From Clostridia bacterium (lineage in GTDB: Bacteria > Bacillota > Clostridia > UMGS1810): 37,938 bases of DNA. How positions within the stretch are numbered: the stretch's first letter is position 1; each line of letters opens with the position of its first letter. The position numbers and the translations under genes are program-made. The stretch spans positions 1 to 37,938 of the forward strand of contig JAFQBA010000005.1 of NCBI GenBank assembly GCA_017416845.1, written 5' to 3'. Shown here one piece after another: positions 27,525 to 36,084 of this stretch. Below the pieces are notes generated by a model that saw nothing but the letters and a program-made list of their open reading frames with translations, was not told the origin of the DNA and did not search any database.

Positions 27525-27539
27525 CCGGAAAATAACTCA

Positions 27540-27597
27540 AGCAGATTTATCTCTTGGAATGTATACATGCGAATAAGAGATAAATCTGCTTTCTTGT
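27540..27597 (+). terminator. Intrinsic terminator
   Basis: A 16-bp perfect stem, AGCAGATTTATCTCTT (27540-27555) with AAGAGATAAATCTGCT (27575-27590), followed by TTCTTGTTT. Confidence 0.85.
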
Positions 27598-27608
27598 TTC
27601 CTTTATAT

Positions 27609-27637
27609 TTGACAGATTTTAATAAAAGATGTATAAT
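27609..27637 (+). promoter_or_regulatory. Consensus promoter of the folC-rsuA-tex operon
   Basis: TTGACA at 27609-27614, a 17-bp spacer and TATAAT at 27632-27637: a perfect sigma-A consensus about 40 bases before the folC ATG. Confidence 0.85.
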
Positions 27638-27676
27638 GCATATATACAAATAAAACTCTGCGAGGAAACAGAAATC

Positions 27677-28897
27677 ATGAATTTCAAGGATTATGCACTC
27701 AGCCATCAGAATACATTTTGTCTTGAGCTTGAAAGGGTTGTTATGCTTTTAAATATGGCAGGAAATCCCGACAGAAAACTTAAAATAATCCATGTGGCGG
27801 GCACCAACGGCAAGGGGTCAGTTTGCTCTTTTATTACCGAGGGACTTATTTTCAGCGGTGAAAGAGTTGGTCGTTTTTCATCTCCCGAATTAATCGATAT
27901 AACAGACACTATCACCGTAAATTCAAATCCTGTCACATTAAGTGAACTTGAAGAGATTTATACAGAGCTCTCCCCCCTTTGTGATGAAATTTTTTCGAAA
28001 ACGCAAAAAAGGCCTTCCCAGTTTGAAATAAATTTTGTTGCCGCACTTTTGTATTTTGTAAAAAACAATTGTACTTTCGCCGTTATTGAATGCGGCATGG
28101 GCGGAGAAGGCGATGCCACAAACGCAATCGTTGATTCTTTGATTTCAGTTATCACCCGGATTTCTTTGGATCATGAAAGCTTCCTGGGCAACACCCTCAC
28201 CAAAATCACCCGCAATAAATGCGGAATCTTCAAATCAAAATCCCATATAGTAACCGGTGCTCAGGAACCGGAAGTCATGAATACAATAAAAGAAATGGCC
28301 GGGATTCGAAAACTCACAATTACAAAGCCCCTAAAATCATGCGGTTTTTACGGATTTTCCGAAATTGTTTCTTTCGGAGACGAAGAAATAAAGCTTTCGC
28401 TTTTCGGAGTTCATCAGGCATACAATGCCGCCATTGCCGCCGAAGTTTTATGCATTCTCGGATTTGACAAATCCGTTAAATATGCCCTTGAGCATGCAAA
28501 AAATCCGGCAAGACTCGAAAGGACGGAAGAAAAGGTATATTTTGACGGTGCCCACAATCCCGACGGAGTAAAACAACTTGCCGAAAGCATCAACAGATAT
28601 TGTCCAAAGGAGAAAAAAATCTTCGTTATCGGATTTATGGCAGACAAGGACTATAAAACCGCCCTTGATAATTTAAAGATTTTAGATAATTCAGACTTTG
28701 AAATATACACCGTCAAAGTACATTCCAATCCACGCAGTGAAACTGCTAAAGTTCTTGCCGACACATGCATCCGATTGGGATTTAAGGCATATGCATACGA
28801 CAACATCACTCAAGCTATAGAGGCCGCAAAAAAAAATGCGGACATTGTATTTGCCTTCGGTTCGCTTTATATGTATAAGGAGTACAAAAAATCATGA
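27677..28897 (+). CDS. folC: Folylpolyglutamate/dihydrofolate synthase
   Basis: A 406-residue ATP-dependent ligase of the Mur ligase family that adds glutamate to folates (and, in bifunctional members, to dihydropteroate). Seen: P-loop HVAGTNGKGSVCSFI, SPELIDITDTI, ECGMGGEGDATN, ISLDHESFLGNTLTKITRNKCGIF with the metal-site His, and the C-terminal FDGAHNPDG. The ATG at 27677 with GAGGA upstream is preferred to the longer open frame. Its last bases overlap the rsuA start (ATGA), so translation is coupled. Confidence 0.94.
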   Translation: MNFKDYALSHQNTFCLELERVVMLLNMAGNPDRKLKIIHVAGTNGKGSVCSFITEGLIFSGERVGRFSSPELIDITDTITVNSNPVTLSELEEIYTELSPLCDEIFSKTQKRPSQFEINFVAALLYFVKNNCTFAVIECGMGGEGDATNAIVDSLISVITRISLDHESFLGNTLTKITRNKCGIFKSKSHIVTGAQEPEVMNTIKEMAGIRKLTITKPLKSCGFYGFSEIVSFGDEEIKLSLFGVHQAYNAAIAAEVLCILGFDKSVKYALEHAKNPARLERTEEKVYFDGAHNPDGVKQLAESINRYCPKEKKIFVIGFMADKDYKTALDNLKILDNSDFEIYTVKVHSNPRSETAKVLADTCIRLGFKAYAYDNITQAIEAAKKNADIVFAFGSLYMYKEYKKS

Positions 28898-29592
28898 GAA
28901 TAGACAAGCTTCTTGCCAACAGTTCTGCCATTGGCAGAAAAGAAATAAAACAATATATCCGAAAAGGTCTTGTTATGTGCAACGATACGGTTATTAAAGA
29001 TCCGTCTGTTCATGTCGATGAGACACTGGATAAAATCACCTTGAACGGCAAGAGAGTAGTTTACAGAAAATTCGTGTATCTGATGCTTAACAAACCCGAA
29101 GGATATGTAAGTGCCACTTTCGACAAAAAGCTTCCCGTAGTGACCGAGCTTGTACCGGAACAATACTCCCACTTTGAAGTTTTTCCGGTAGGAAGACTCG
29201 ATATTGATACTCACGGTCTGCTCCTGCTCACCAACGACGGAGACCTTGCCCACCGTCTGCTCTCGCCAAAATCTCACGTGGACAAAACATATTTTGTAAA
29301 ATCGTCAAAACCAATAAAGGACGATGATGCCGTAATTTTCGAAAACGGTATAGATCTTGGTGATTTTACAACTCTTCCGGCAAAAATCGAACCGATTTCA
29401 AAAGATAAAAAGGAAAGCCTTGTAACCATATGCGAGGGGAAATTTCATCAGGTTAAGCGGATGTTTGAAGCAATTGACAATGAAGTGATATATTTAAAAC
29501 GTATATCAATGGGCGGTCTTAAGCTTGATGAAAGTCTTGAAGAAGGCGAATGCAGAGAGCTGACCGCCGAAGAACTTGCAAATATAGAATAA
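28894..29592 (+). CDS. rsuA: 16S rRNA pseudouridine(516) synthase
   Basis: A 232-residue enzyme that isomerises a uridine in the small-subunit rRNA. The N-terminal S4 RNA-binding domain covers about 1-58 (MRIDKLLANSS). The catalytic domain has LMLNKPEGYVSAT, the GRLDIDTHGLLLLTNDG motif with the nucleophilic Asp, KTYFV and GKFHQVKRMF. The short, S4-bearing layout and these strings fit RsuA better than RluB or RluE. It starts within the folC stop (4-base overlap) and is 22 bases before tex. Confidence 0.9.
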   Translation: MRIDKLLANSSAIGRKEIKQYIRKGLVMCNDTVIKDPSVHVDETLDKITLNGKRVVYRKFVYLMLNKPEGYVSATFDKKLPVVTELVPEQYSHFEVFPVGRLDIDTHGLLLLTNDGDLAHRLLSPKSHVDKTYFVKSSKPIKDDDAVIFENGIDLGDFTTLPAKIEPISKDKKESLVTICEGKFHQVKRMFEAIDNEVIYLKRISMGGLKLDESLEEGECRELTAEELANIE

Positions 29593-29614
29593 ATTTACTG
29601 AAAGGATTATACAT

Positions 29615-31759
29615 ATGGACATCATAAAAACACTTGCTGCTGAGCTTGAGCTCAAAGAAAAACAGGTTGCCGACACGGTTGCACTCATCGATGACGGAAA
29701 CACAATTCCATTTATTGCCCGTTACCGCAAAGAAGTAACCGGCTCCCTTGACGACGAAATTTTAAGAAAGCTTTTTGACAGGCTGACCTATCTTCGCTCC
29801 CTCGACGAAAGACGAGAAGAAATTATAAGACTTATCGATGAGCAAGGCAATCTCACCGATGAACTGAAAGAAAAAATCGAAGCCGCTACAGTTTTGCAGG
29901 AGCTTGAAGATATATACAGACCGTTCCGTCCAAAAAGAAGAACAAGAGCCACCATTGCAAAGGAAAAAGGACTTGAGCCGCTGGCAAATAAGATATATCT
30001 TCAAATGGAAAAAACAGGTGATCCCAATGAAATTGCCGCCGAATACATAAATGAGGAAAAAGAAGTATTTACCTCTGAAGATGCCATTGCAGGTGCAATG
30101 GATATTATTGCCGAAATGATTTCTGATGATGCCGATTACCGCAAAGCAATCCGTGAGCTTACCTTTGAAAAGGGCGTTATAAAGAGCAAAGCATCAACCG
30201 AGGAAGATTCGGTCTATTCAATGTATTATGATTTTTCCGAGCCTGCCAAAAAGATTGCCGGACACAGAGTTCTTGCAATCAATCGTGGTGAAGCGGAAAA
30301 AATGCTCACTGTAAGTGTAGACGTTGAAGAGGAAACAGTTCTTTCATACCTTTTTGGTGAAATAGTGAGGGAATCAATATATACCGACATTATAAAAGAG
30401 ACCGTAACCGATTCATACAAAAGACTCATCCAACCTTCCATTGAACGTGAAATCAGAAACACACTCACCGAAGAAGCCGGCGAGCAGGCTATAGGGCTTT
30501 TTTCCAAAAACCTGCATCAGCTCCTCATGCAGCCACCCATGAAAGGAAAAACCGTACTCGGTCTTGACCCGGGCTATCGCACAGGATGTAAGCTTGCCGT
30601 CGTTGATGAAACAGGAAAAGTATGTGATACAGGAGTAATCTTTTGTACGCTTGAACATCATGATAAGCAAAAAAGTGCCGCATATGTCAAATCTCTGATT
30701 GCAAAGCATCATGTTGAACTGATTGCCATAGGCAACGGCACCGCCTCCAAGGAATCTGAAATTTTCATAGCCTCACTCATAAAAGAGCTTGACACAAAGG
30801 TGTATTATATGATGGTAAGTGAGGCCGGTGCTTCGGTATATTCAGCATCAAAGCTTGCCACCGAAGAATTCCCCGATTTCACCGTAGAGCAACGCAGTGC
30901 CGCATCTATTGCGAGACGCCTCCAGGATCCCCTGGCTGAGCTTGTAAAAATCGATCCAAAATCAATCGGCGTAGGTCAATATCAGCATGATATGAACCAG
31001 AAAAGACTCAGCGAAGCATTGGGCGGTGTTGTTGAAAACTGTGTTAACTCTGTGGGTGTTGACCTCAACACTGCATCGGCGCCGCTTCTGTCATATGTAG
31101 CCGGAATTTCTGCGCCCATCGCAAAAAATATTGTAAAATATCGTGAAGACAACGGCAAATTTACCGGAAGAAAGCAGCTTCTTAAGGTTGCTAAGCTCGG
31201 ACCAAAGGCATACACTCAGTGTGCAGGATTTTTGCGTATTCCCGAAGCTGACGATGTTCTTGATACCACCTCCGTGCATCCCGAAAGCTATGAAGCAGCA
31301 TCAGCGCTTCTCAAATCTGCGGGCTATACTCCCGATGATGTACGCACAGGTGCAATTTCCGACCTTAGACTGAGAATGAAAAACATGGATATGGATGCTT
31401 TTTGCAAGGAACATGATGTGGGCAAGCTCACAGTAAATGACATAGCCGATGCCCTTCTCAAACCCGGGCGTGACCCACGTGATGAAATGCCAAAACCAAT
31501 CCTTATGGAAGACGTTATGAGCATCGAAGATCTTAAACCCGGCATGGTTATGACAGGTACAGTGCGTAACGTTATAGATTTTGGTGCATTCGTGGATATC
31601 GGTGTTCACCAGGACGGACTTGTGCATATATCTCAGATTAGCAACAAATATATCAAGCACCCCACCGATGTTTTGTCCGTAGGTGATATTGTCAAAGTAA
31701 AAATCATTGATATTGACACAAAAAAAGGCAGAATTTCTCTCTCTATGAAGGAAGCATAA
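29615..31759 (+). CDS. tex: Tex-family RNA-binding transcription accessory protein
   Basis: A 714-residue cytosolic nucleic-acid-binding protein of the Tex/Spt6-like family. The N-terminal helical Tex domain is followed by a YqgF/RNase H-like domain (VLGLDPGYRTGCKLAVVD, IGNGTASKESE). Next come a helix-hairpin-helix region (GVGQYQHDMN, GVDLNTASAPLLSYVAGI) and a C-terminal S1 domain (about 642-712, GTVRNVIDFGAFVDIGVHQDG). The length is normal. AAAGGA precedes the ATG. It is the last gene of the folC-rsuA-tex operon, closed by the terminator at 31780. Confidence 0.96.
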   Translation: MDIIKTLAAELELKEKQVADTVALIDDGNTIPFIARYRKEVTGSLDDEILRKLFDRLTYLRSLDERREEIIRLIDEQGNLTDELKEKIEAATVLQELEDIYRPFRPKRRTRATIAKEKGLEPLANKIYLQMEKTGDPNEIAAEYINEEKEVFTSEDAIAGAMDIIAEMISDDADYRKAIRELTFEKGVIKSKASTEEDSVYSMYYDFSEPAKKIAGHRVLAINRGEAEKMLTVSVDVEEETVLSYLFGEIVRESIYTDIIKETVTDSYKRLIQPSIEREIRNTLTEEAGEQAIGLFSKNLHQLLMQPPMKGKTVLGLDPGYRTGCKLAVVDETGKVCDTGVIFCTLEHHDKQKSAAYVKSLIAKHHVELIAIGNGTASKESEIFIASLIKELDTKVYYMMVSEAGASVYSASKLATEEFPDFTVEQRSAASIARRLQDPLAELVKIDPKSIGVGQYQHDMNQKRLSEALGGVVENCVNSVGVDLNTASAPLLSYVAGISAPIAKNIVKYREDNGKFTGRKQLLKVAKLGPKAYTQCAGFLRIPEADDVLDTTSVHPESYEAASALLKSAGYTPDDVRTGAISDLRLRMKNMDMDAFCKEHDVGKLTVNDIADALLKPGRDPRDEMPKPILMEDVMSIEDLKPGMVMTGTVRNVIDFGAFVDIGVHQDGLVHISQISNKYIKHPTDVLSVGDIVKVKIIDIDTKKGRISLSMKEA

Positions 31760-31779
31760 CGATTATAGGACAAAAACAA

Positions 31780-31828
31780 AGTGGTATGTAAAAATTTTCT
31801 CATAATTTTTACATACCACTCTTTTTAT
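31780..31828. terminator. Bidirectional intrinsic terminator
   Basis: A 17-bp perfect stem, AGTGGTATGTAAAAATT (31780-31796) with AATTTTTACATACCACT (31804-31820), then CTTTTT. An A run on the left serves the convergent SGNH gene. Confidence 0.9.
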
Positions 31829-31846
31829 AAATTAAGATTTACAGCT

Positions 31847-32518
31847 TTAAATACCGTATTTTATAATCTCTCTGCACATAAGTCGCTGACCGTTTTCATT
31901 TGGATGAATTCCGTCAAGACATATATAATCACCAATATTGCGTTTTTCAAGAAAGGCACTTCTGAGGTCAATAAGACCCACCTTCATTTTTCTTGCAATA
32001 CTGCACACAGCATTGCTGTACATTTCATGCCATCTGTATATATAGCTGATGCTTCCGAGCCATTTTTTAATATTTTCGGCATTTTTGTTCCGACTGATCC
32101 ACGAAAAATAACGTTCCGAATCAATCGGAGGCAACGACAGCATCACAACATCCTTACCCATGGAAATTAGTTTGCCGACTATTTTTTCATATATTTCTCT
32201 GAACCTGTTAATCTCGGTTTTTGCACAAAAGTTACCCAATGGATTTTTGCTTACTTCTTCCCACTCATAATCACAATCGTTTCCGCCGAATTCAAGCATC
32301 ACGAGATCACATTTCTCAATATTTTTACTGTGTTTCTCAATTATATCAAAACCTTTTTCTATCGTACATCCGAATTTTGCATAATTCTCGATTTTTACAT
32401 CGCAACTTTCCTCCAAAAGACCGGCAAAACAACATTGCGAGATTCCATATCGCATACGCTTTGAATCAAGAATCACACCTCTCGCAAGTGAATCTCCAAA
32501 AAGACAAATATTCTCCAT
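31847..32518 (-). CDS. SGNH/GDSL-type esterase
   Basis: A 223-residue protein without signal peptide. All SGNH blocks are intact: LFGDSLARG with the nucleophile Ser10, NYAKFGCT, LEFGGNDCDYEW, and the final LDGIHPNENGQ with Asp and His. It is therefore a better preserved enzyme than the SGNH protein at 201-926. The ATG at 32518 has GGAG eight bases upstream; the open frame extends 20 codons further without a site. The substrate is unknown, probably an acylated sugar or small ester. Its leader holds two 19-bp operator-like repeats, so it is likely regulated. Confidence 0.88.
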   Translation of the reverse strand: MENICLFGDSLARGVILDSKRMRYGISQCCFAGLLEESCDVKIENYAKFGCTIEKGFDIIEKHSKNIEKCDLVMLEFGGNDCDYEWEEVSKNPLGNFCAKTEINRFREIYEKIVGKLISMGKDVVMLSLPPIDSERYFSWISRNKNAENIKKWLGSISYIYRWHEMYSNAVCSIARKMKVGLIDLRSAFLEKRNIGDYICLDGIHPNENGQRLMCREIIKYGI

Positions 32519-32530
32519 TTTCCCATCTCC

Positions 32531-32571
32531 ACATCTCGTTTTGTAATGTAATACACCTTGTTTTGCAATGT
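32531..32571. repeat. Tandem operator-like repeats in SGNH gene leader
   Basis: ACATCTCGTTTTGTAATGT (32531-32549) and ACACCTTGTTTTGCAATGT (32553-32571) match at 15 of 19 positions with a 22-bp period. A third ACAT at 32575 keeps the period and overlaps the -10 box. The junctions form AATGT-N3-ACA dyads at 32545-32557 and 32567-32579, two helical turns apart. They lie just downstream of the - strand promoter. Confidence 0.6.
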
Positions 32572-32579
32572 CGTACATT

Positions 32580-32608
32580 ATAATACATCATTTAGCGTAT
32601 TTTGTCAA
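32580..32608 (-). promoter_or_regulatory. Promoter of the second SGNH gene
   Basis: On the - strand, TTGACA (32608-32603), a 17-bp spacer and TATTAT (32585-32580). Operator-like repeats follow immediately. Confidence 0.7.
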
Positions 32609-32676
32609 GAACTTTTACTCATTTTGATTAATAATAACAGCATTTTAATAAACGATTCAAAAACTTAATTTACAAA

Positions 32677-32705
32677 TTGACAATTAACCGTATATTATGT
32701 ATAAT
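32677..32705 (+). promoter_or_regulatory. Consensus promoter of the 32.7-37.4 kb gene run
   Basis: TTGACA at 32677-32682, a 17-bp spacer and TATAAT at 32700-32705: a perfect consensus, 25 bases before the first ATG. No terminator is seen before 37391, so it may drive all five genes. Confidence 0.8.
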
Positions 32706-32730
32706 ACTTATTAGTAAGGAGGGATACAAA

Positions 32731-33555
32731 ATGTATCAACAAAATAATATGAATATGTATAACGCTCCGCAACCCGGTTTTTACAACAATAATACCGGCA
32801 TCTACTCCGGTGCAAAAACGGTTTTATTATGTCTGGCAATCCTGGCACTTATTCCTGCTTTAATATTGTTTGTCAGCGTAAAAATGTTTGTTATCCGCGA
32901 GATACCTGCAGACATGTCAGATGTCTTTGACATTTCATTCATGACTCATGGCTCTGCACTGCTTTTAACGCTGATAACATGCTTTATAGCGTTTGGAAAA
33001 CCTCAATTCAAGTGGCTTCTCATTGCTGTAGGTGCCATAGAATTATATTTATGTCTGCCGGATTTAAAATACATATTTTCGAACAAAGATATATCTGAAG
33101 AACCATGGCTGTTGCTATGTATTTTGACAGATACAGCAACAGCCGTAACCATTATCCTCTGTGGACTTCCGTTTTTTAAACGTACAGGCTTTCTATCAAT
33201 CGCACCCATATCAACTCTTGTTGTAAGCGGATGTATCCTGCTGTATAATATCAGAAAACTGATGTATTTTTTTGATAATGATCTTATGCAAGGCAGTGAT
33301 GAATATATGGCATATTTTTGCGATGAAATATTCAAGGTAATATCTTACATACTTTTTATGATTGCACTTATTTTTATCTTTTTTGCCCTGAATCAAAAAA
33401 GAACACATCCGGCAAGCTTTGCAGCGCCCTATTCACCTCAGCCATCCCCTACCTCGTCAGCCGCGCATACTGCACCCGGTGCAAATACATACGGCACGCA
33501 ATCTGAAAATTCCACCAATGATAAACAAAATCAAAATAACATTCAGAATATGTAA
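32731..33555 (+). CDS. Four-helix membrane protein, Asn/Gln/Pro-rich ends
   Basis: A 274-residue protein. A short Gln/Asn/Tyr-rich N-terminus precedes four or more hydrophobic helices (about 30-225), then a Pro/Ser/Ala-rich tail with NTYGTQ. GGAGGG lies upstream of the ATG at 32731; the earlier open-frame start overlaps the promoter and is rejected. The layout matches the next gene, so they are paralogs. No Pfam-like family is recognised. Confidence 0.65.
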   Translation: MYQQNNMNMYNAPQPGFYNNNTGIYSGAKTVLLCLAILALIPALILFVSVKMFVIREIPADMSDVFDISFMTHGSALLLTLITCFIAFGKPQFKWLLIAVGAIELYLCLPDLKYIFSNKDISEEPWLLLCILTDTATAVTIILCGLPFFKRTGFLSIAPISTLVVSGCILLYNIRKLMYFFDNDLMQGSDEYMAYFCDEIFKVISYILFMIALIFIFFALNQKRTHPASFAAPYSPQPSPTSSAAHTAPGANTYGTQSENSTNDKQNQNNIQNM

Positions 33556-33595
33556 AACCTAATATAAATCATATTGATAAAAGGAGAAATGCATT

Positions 33596-34606
33596 ATGAA
33601 CAATTTTAACCAACCACCCATGGGATATTCCCGACCTCCCATGCCGGGGAATATTCCGACAATGAACCCTCCGGGACAAAAAAACACAATAATGATGATA
33701 GCATCTGTTGCTATGATCTTATCTGCCGTATTAATAGCAATCTCTCGTCTCATTGGAACAGATATTTTTCATCCCAATCCCCCTTCATCATTTTATATAT
33801 ACGGTTTTATGCGAATACTTTCATCTGCATTTGCAGCAGCATGCGGATTCACCTGCCTTAAAAACCCAAAAATGAAAATGCTTCTTTTAACTGCAGGTAT
33901 TGCAGGTTTGTTATGCAACATCTATGACATCTACGATGCTCACGAGTACTACTTTTCTTCCGCATTTACAACCTTTGAAATTATCTTTTACACTCTTACT
34001 TCCATAGTAATGATTATTGCCGGTTTACCGAGTTTTAATAAATCAGCCTTTCTTGCGGCAATTCCCGCAATATTACTTATCTTGGAATTGTACGATTTAT
34101 GCGATTCATTTCCTTTTATTTTTGATTTGCTTGATTATGGTGATGAAGTTTACGCAATATATATGTTATCTATTTATACTTCATATCCCATATTATGCAT
34201 CGGAATAATCTTGATGTTTATCGGATTGCACGAGAAGTCAGCTCCCAATCCGATGATTGCACGCGCATATGGTATTCCCGGAGCAGCTCCCGCACCTGCA
34301 CCATATAACAGACAGCCTGCTCCTAATCCCTACGGTGCTCAGTCTGCACCTAGCCCTTACGGCACGCAACCTGCACCTAGCCCTTACGGCACGCAACCTG
34401 CTCCCAACCCTTACGGCACGCAGCCTACACCTAATCCTTACGGCACGCAGCCTGCACCTAATCCTTACGGCACGCAACCTGCTCCCAACCCTTACGGCAC
34501 GCAGCCTGCTCCTAATCCTTACGGCACGCAGCCTGCTCCTAACCTTTACGGTGCTCAACCTCCCCAGGCACCTGCACCTGATAATGACAACAATCCGAAT
34601 TTCTGA
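33596..34606 (+). CDS. Four-helix membrane protein with Tyr-Gly-Thr-Gln-Pro repeats
   Basis: A 336-residue paralog of the preceding gene. The N-terminus is Pro/Met-rich, the membrane region covers about 25-215, and the long C-terminal tail is built of nine 9-residue units of the type PAPNPYGTQ (residues about 241-321). The tail resembles Pro/Tyr-rich disordered tails that cluster or self-associate on the cytosolic or outer face; the side is not resolved here. AAGGAG precedes the ATG. Function unknown. It lies 40 bases after its paralog. Confidence 0.65.
   Translation: MNNFNQPPMGYSRPPMPGNIPTMNPPGQKNTIMMIASVAMILSAVLIAISRLIGTDIFHPNPPSSFYIYGFMRILSSAFAAACGFTCLKNPKMKMLLLTAGIAGLLCNIYDIYDAHEYYFSSAFTTFEIIFYTLTSIVMIIAGLPSFNKSAFLAAIPAILLILELYDLCDSFPFIFDLLDYGDEVYAIYMLSIYTSYPILCIGIILMFIGLHEKSAPNPMIARAYGIPGAAPAPAPYNRQPAPNPYGAQSAPSPYGTQPAPSPYGTQPAPNPYGTQPTPNPYGTQPAPNPYGTQPAPNPYGTQPAPNPYGTQPAPNLYGAQPPQAPAPDNDNNPNF
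34316..34558 (+). repeat. Nine tandem 27-bp coding repeats
   Basis: The 243 bases are exactly nine 27-bp units encoding Pro-Ala-Pro-Asn-Pro-Tyr-Gly-Thr-Gln with small variants. They are contiguous, without spacers, and in frame. The near-identity of the middle units suggests recent expansion and likely length variation between strains. Confidence 0.9.
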
Positions 34607-34625
34607 TTTGTAAATGGTGATAAAT

Positions 34626-35228
34626 ATGTCTAAAAGCAATAATTCAAACGACAATCTGACTAAGATACAAAAAACACTTGAAAACTTTTGTCTGCCTACA
34701 TGGGACGAGCTTCCCCCGATATATCTTTATATGGATCAGGTTATAGAGCTTACAGCAAAATATTTTGGAGACGTATCTGTTCTTATGGGAGAAGAAAAGG
34801 TTCTTACAGCCCCAATGATAAACAATTATATCAAGCTCAAAGCCATGCCCGCACCAATTAAAAAAAGGTATGGAAAGATACATCTTGCATATATACTGAT
34901 GATATCATCTCTTAAACAGTGCATGAACATTTCTGCAATGAAATCAATCATCCCGCTTTCTGATGATGAGAATGAAGTAAGAAGAATGTATGAATCATTC
35001 ATATGCAATCAGAGGTCATCGCTTTCAACCCTCAGGGAAATAATGACTCCAATCATAGAAAAGGCCTCCGGTTCAGACAAAGCGGATTCAGATACCATTC
35101 TTCAGATAGTTCTTTCGGCAAATCTGATGAAGGTCTTTACTTACGGATTTACCGCAACCGATGACGAAGGAGACAATTCTCAAGCCAAATCCAAAACCAA
35201 ACAGGAGGATGACGTGAGTGAAGGTTAA
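34626..35228 (+). CDS. DUF1836 domain protein, probable HTH regulator
   Basis: A 200-residue cytosolic protein of the DUF1836 family: LPTWDELPPIYLYMDQVIEL near residue 20, then LTAPMINNYIKLKAMP and GKIHLAYILMI. The family is thought to carry a MerR-like helix-turn-helix, but targets are unknown. The ATG at 34626 with GGTGA upstream is preferred to an ATG at 34614 that lacks a site. Its 3' end overlaps ispE by 11 bases, giving translational coupling. Confidence 0.8.
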   Translation: MSKSNNSNDNLTKIQKTLENFCLPTWDELPPIYLYMDQVIELTAKYFGDVSVLMGEEKVLTAPMINNYIKLKAMPAPIKKRYGKIHLAYILMISSLKQCMNISAMKSIIPLSDDENEVRRMYESFICNQRSSLSTLREIMTPIIEKASGSDKADSDTILQIVLSANLMKVFTYGFTATDDEGDNSQAKSKTKQEDDVSEG

Positions 35229-36063
35229 TGCAAATGCAAAAATAAATCTCACACTTGATGTATGCGGAAAAAGAGATGACGGATATCATAATGTCGCAAT
35301 GATAATGCAGGAAGTAAGCTTTTGCGATGTACTCGATATCGAACTTCGCACCGATGGACGCATTATACTTTCGTGTGATTCCAAACTCCTCGGAAATCCG
35401 GAATCTACTCTTACATACCGTGCTGCCAAGCTTTTTTTTGACAGCTGTGACACCGGTGGCGGATGCAATATTACATTACATCAAAACATCCCCATGTGCG
35501 CCGGTCTCGGCGCAGGCAGTGCAGATGCCGCAGCAGTACTGAACTATCTGAATTGTGCTTATGATAATTTATACAGCCAATCAAAGCTTTGCGAGCTCGG
35601 GCTCATGCTCGGTGCAGATGTACCCTTCTGCATAATGGGCGGCACATCACTTGCAGAAGGAATAGGTGAAATTCTCACACCTCTAAAATCGAAAATGCAA
35701 AAGTGGGTAGCTCTGATAAAACCTGATATAAATATTTCAACCCCTGATGCATACCGTGAAATGGATTCTGTCACATATCCGCATCCTGACATAGAATCAG
35801 CTATTAATGCAATCGAAAACAATGACATGGCCTTGTTTTCGAAATCTGCATCCAACAGCTTTGAATATGTTATAAGCAAAAAGCATTCTGAAATATCGGA
35901 AATCAAAAAACACCTTTATGACTGCGGATGTGAATTTGCAATGATGAGCGGTTCGGGACCTACTGTTTTCGGCCTGTTCGAAAACAAGGAATCTGCCGAA
36001 AACTCGCTGAAAACTTATAAAAAATCCTTTTCAGGCGGTGTAGGCAGCTTTATATTAAAATAG
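35218..36063 (+). CDS. ispE: 4-diphosphocytidyl-2-C-methylerythritol kinase
   Basis: A 281-residue GHMP kinase of the MEP isoprenoid pathway. The start AKINLTLDVCGKRDDGYHNV is the family signature with catalytic Lys and Asp region. The ATP loop is PMCAGLGAGSADAAAVL, and LGADVPFCIMGG and MMSGSGPTVFGLF follow. The start is GTG at 35218, with AGGAGG nine bases upstream. It overlaps the DUF1836 gene and is followed by the carboxypeptidase gene 21 bases later. Confidence 0.95.
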   Translation: MKVNANAKINLTLDVCGKRDDGYHNVAMIMQEVSFCDVLDIELRTDGRIILSCDSKLLGNPESTLTYRAAKLFFDSCDTGGGCNITLHQNIPMCAGLGAGSADAAAVLNYLNCAYDNLYSQSKLCELGLMLGADVPFCIMGGTSLAEGIGEILTPLKSKMQKWVALIKPDINISTPDAYREMDSVTYPHPDIESAINAIENNDMALFSKSASNSFEYVISKKHSEISEIKKHLYDCGCEFAMMSGSGPTVFGLFENKESAENSLKTYKKSFSGGVGSFILK

Positions 36064-36084
36064 AAAACAAGGAGTATATCAATA

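Noticed and set aside
34316..34558. Regular 27-bp repeats that could look like a CRISPR array
   Set aside because: Units are contiguous with no spacers, lie fully in frame in a membrane protein gene and encode a Pro/Tyr/Gln repeat.
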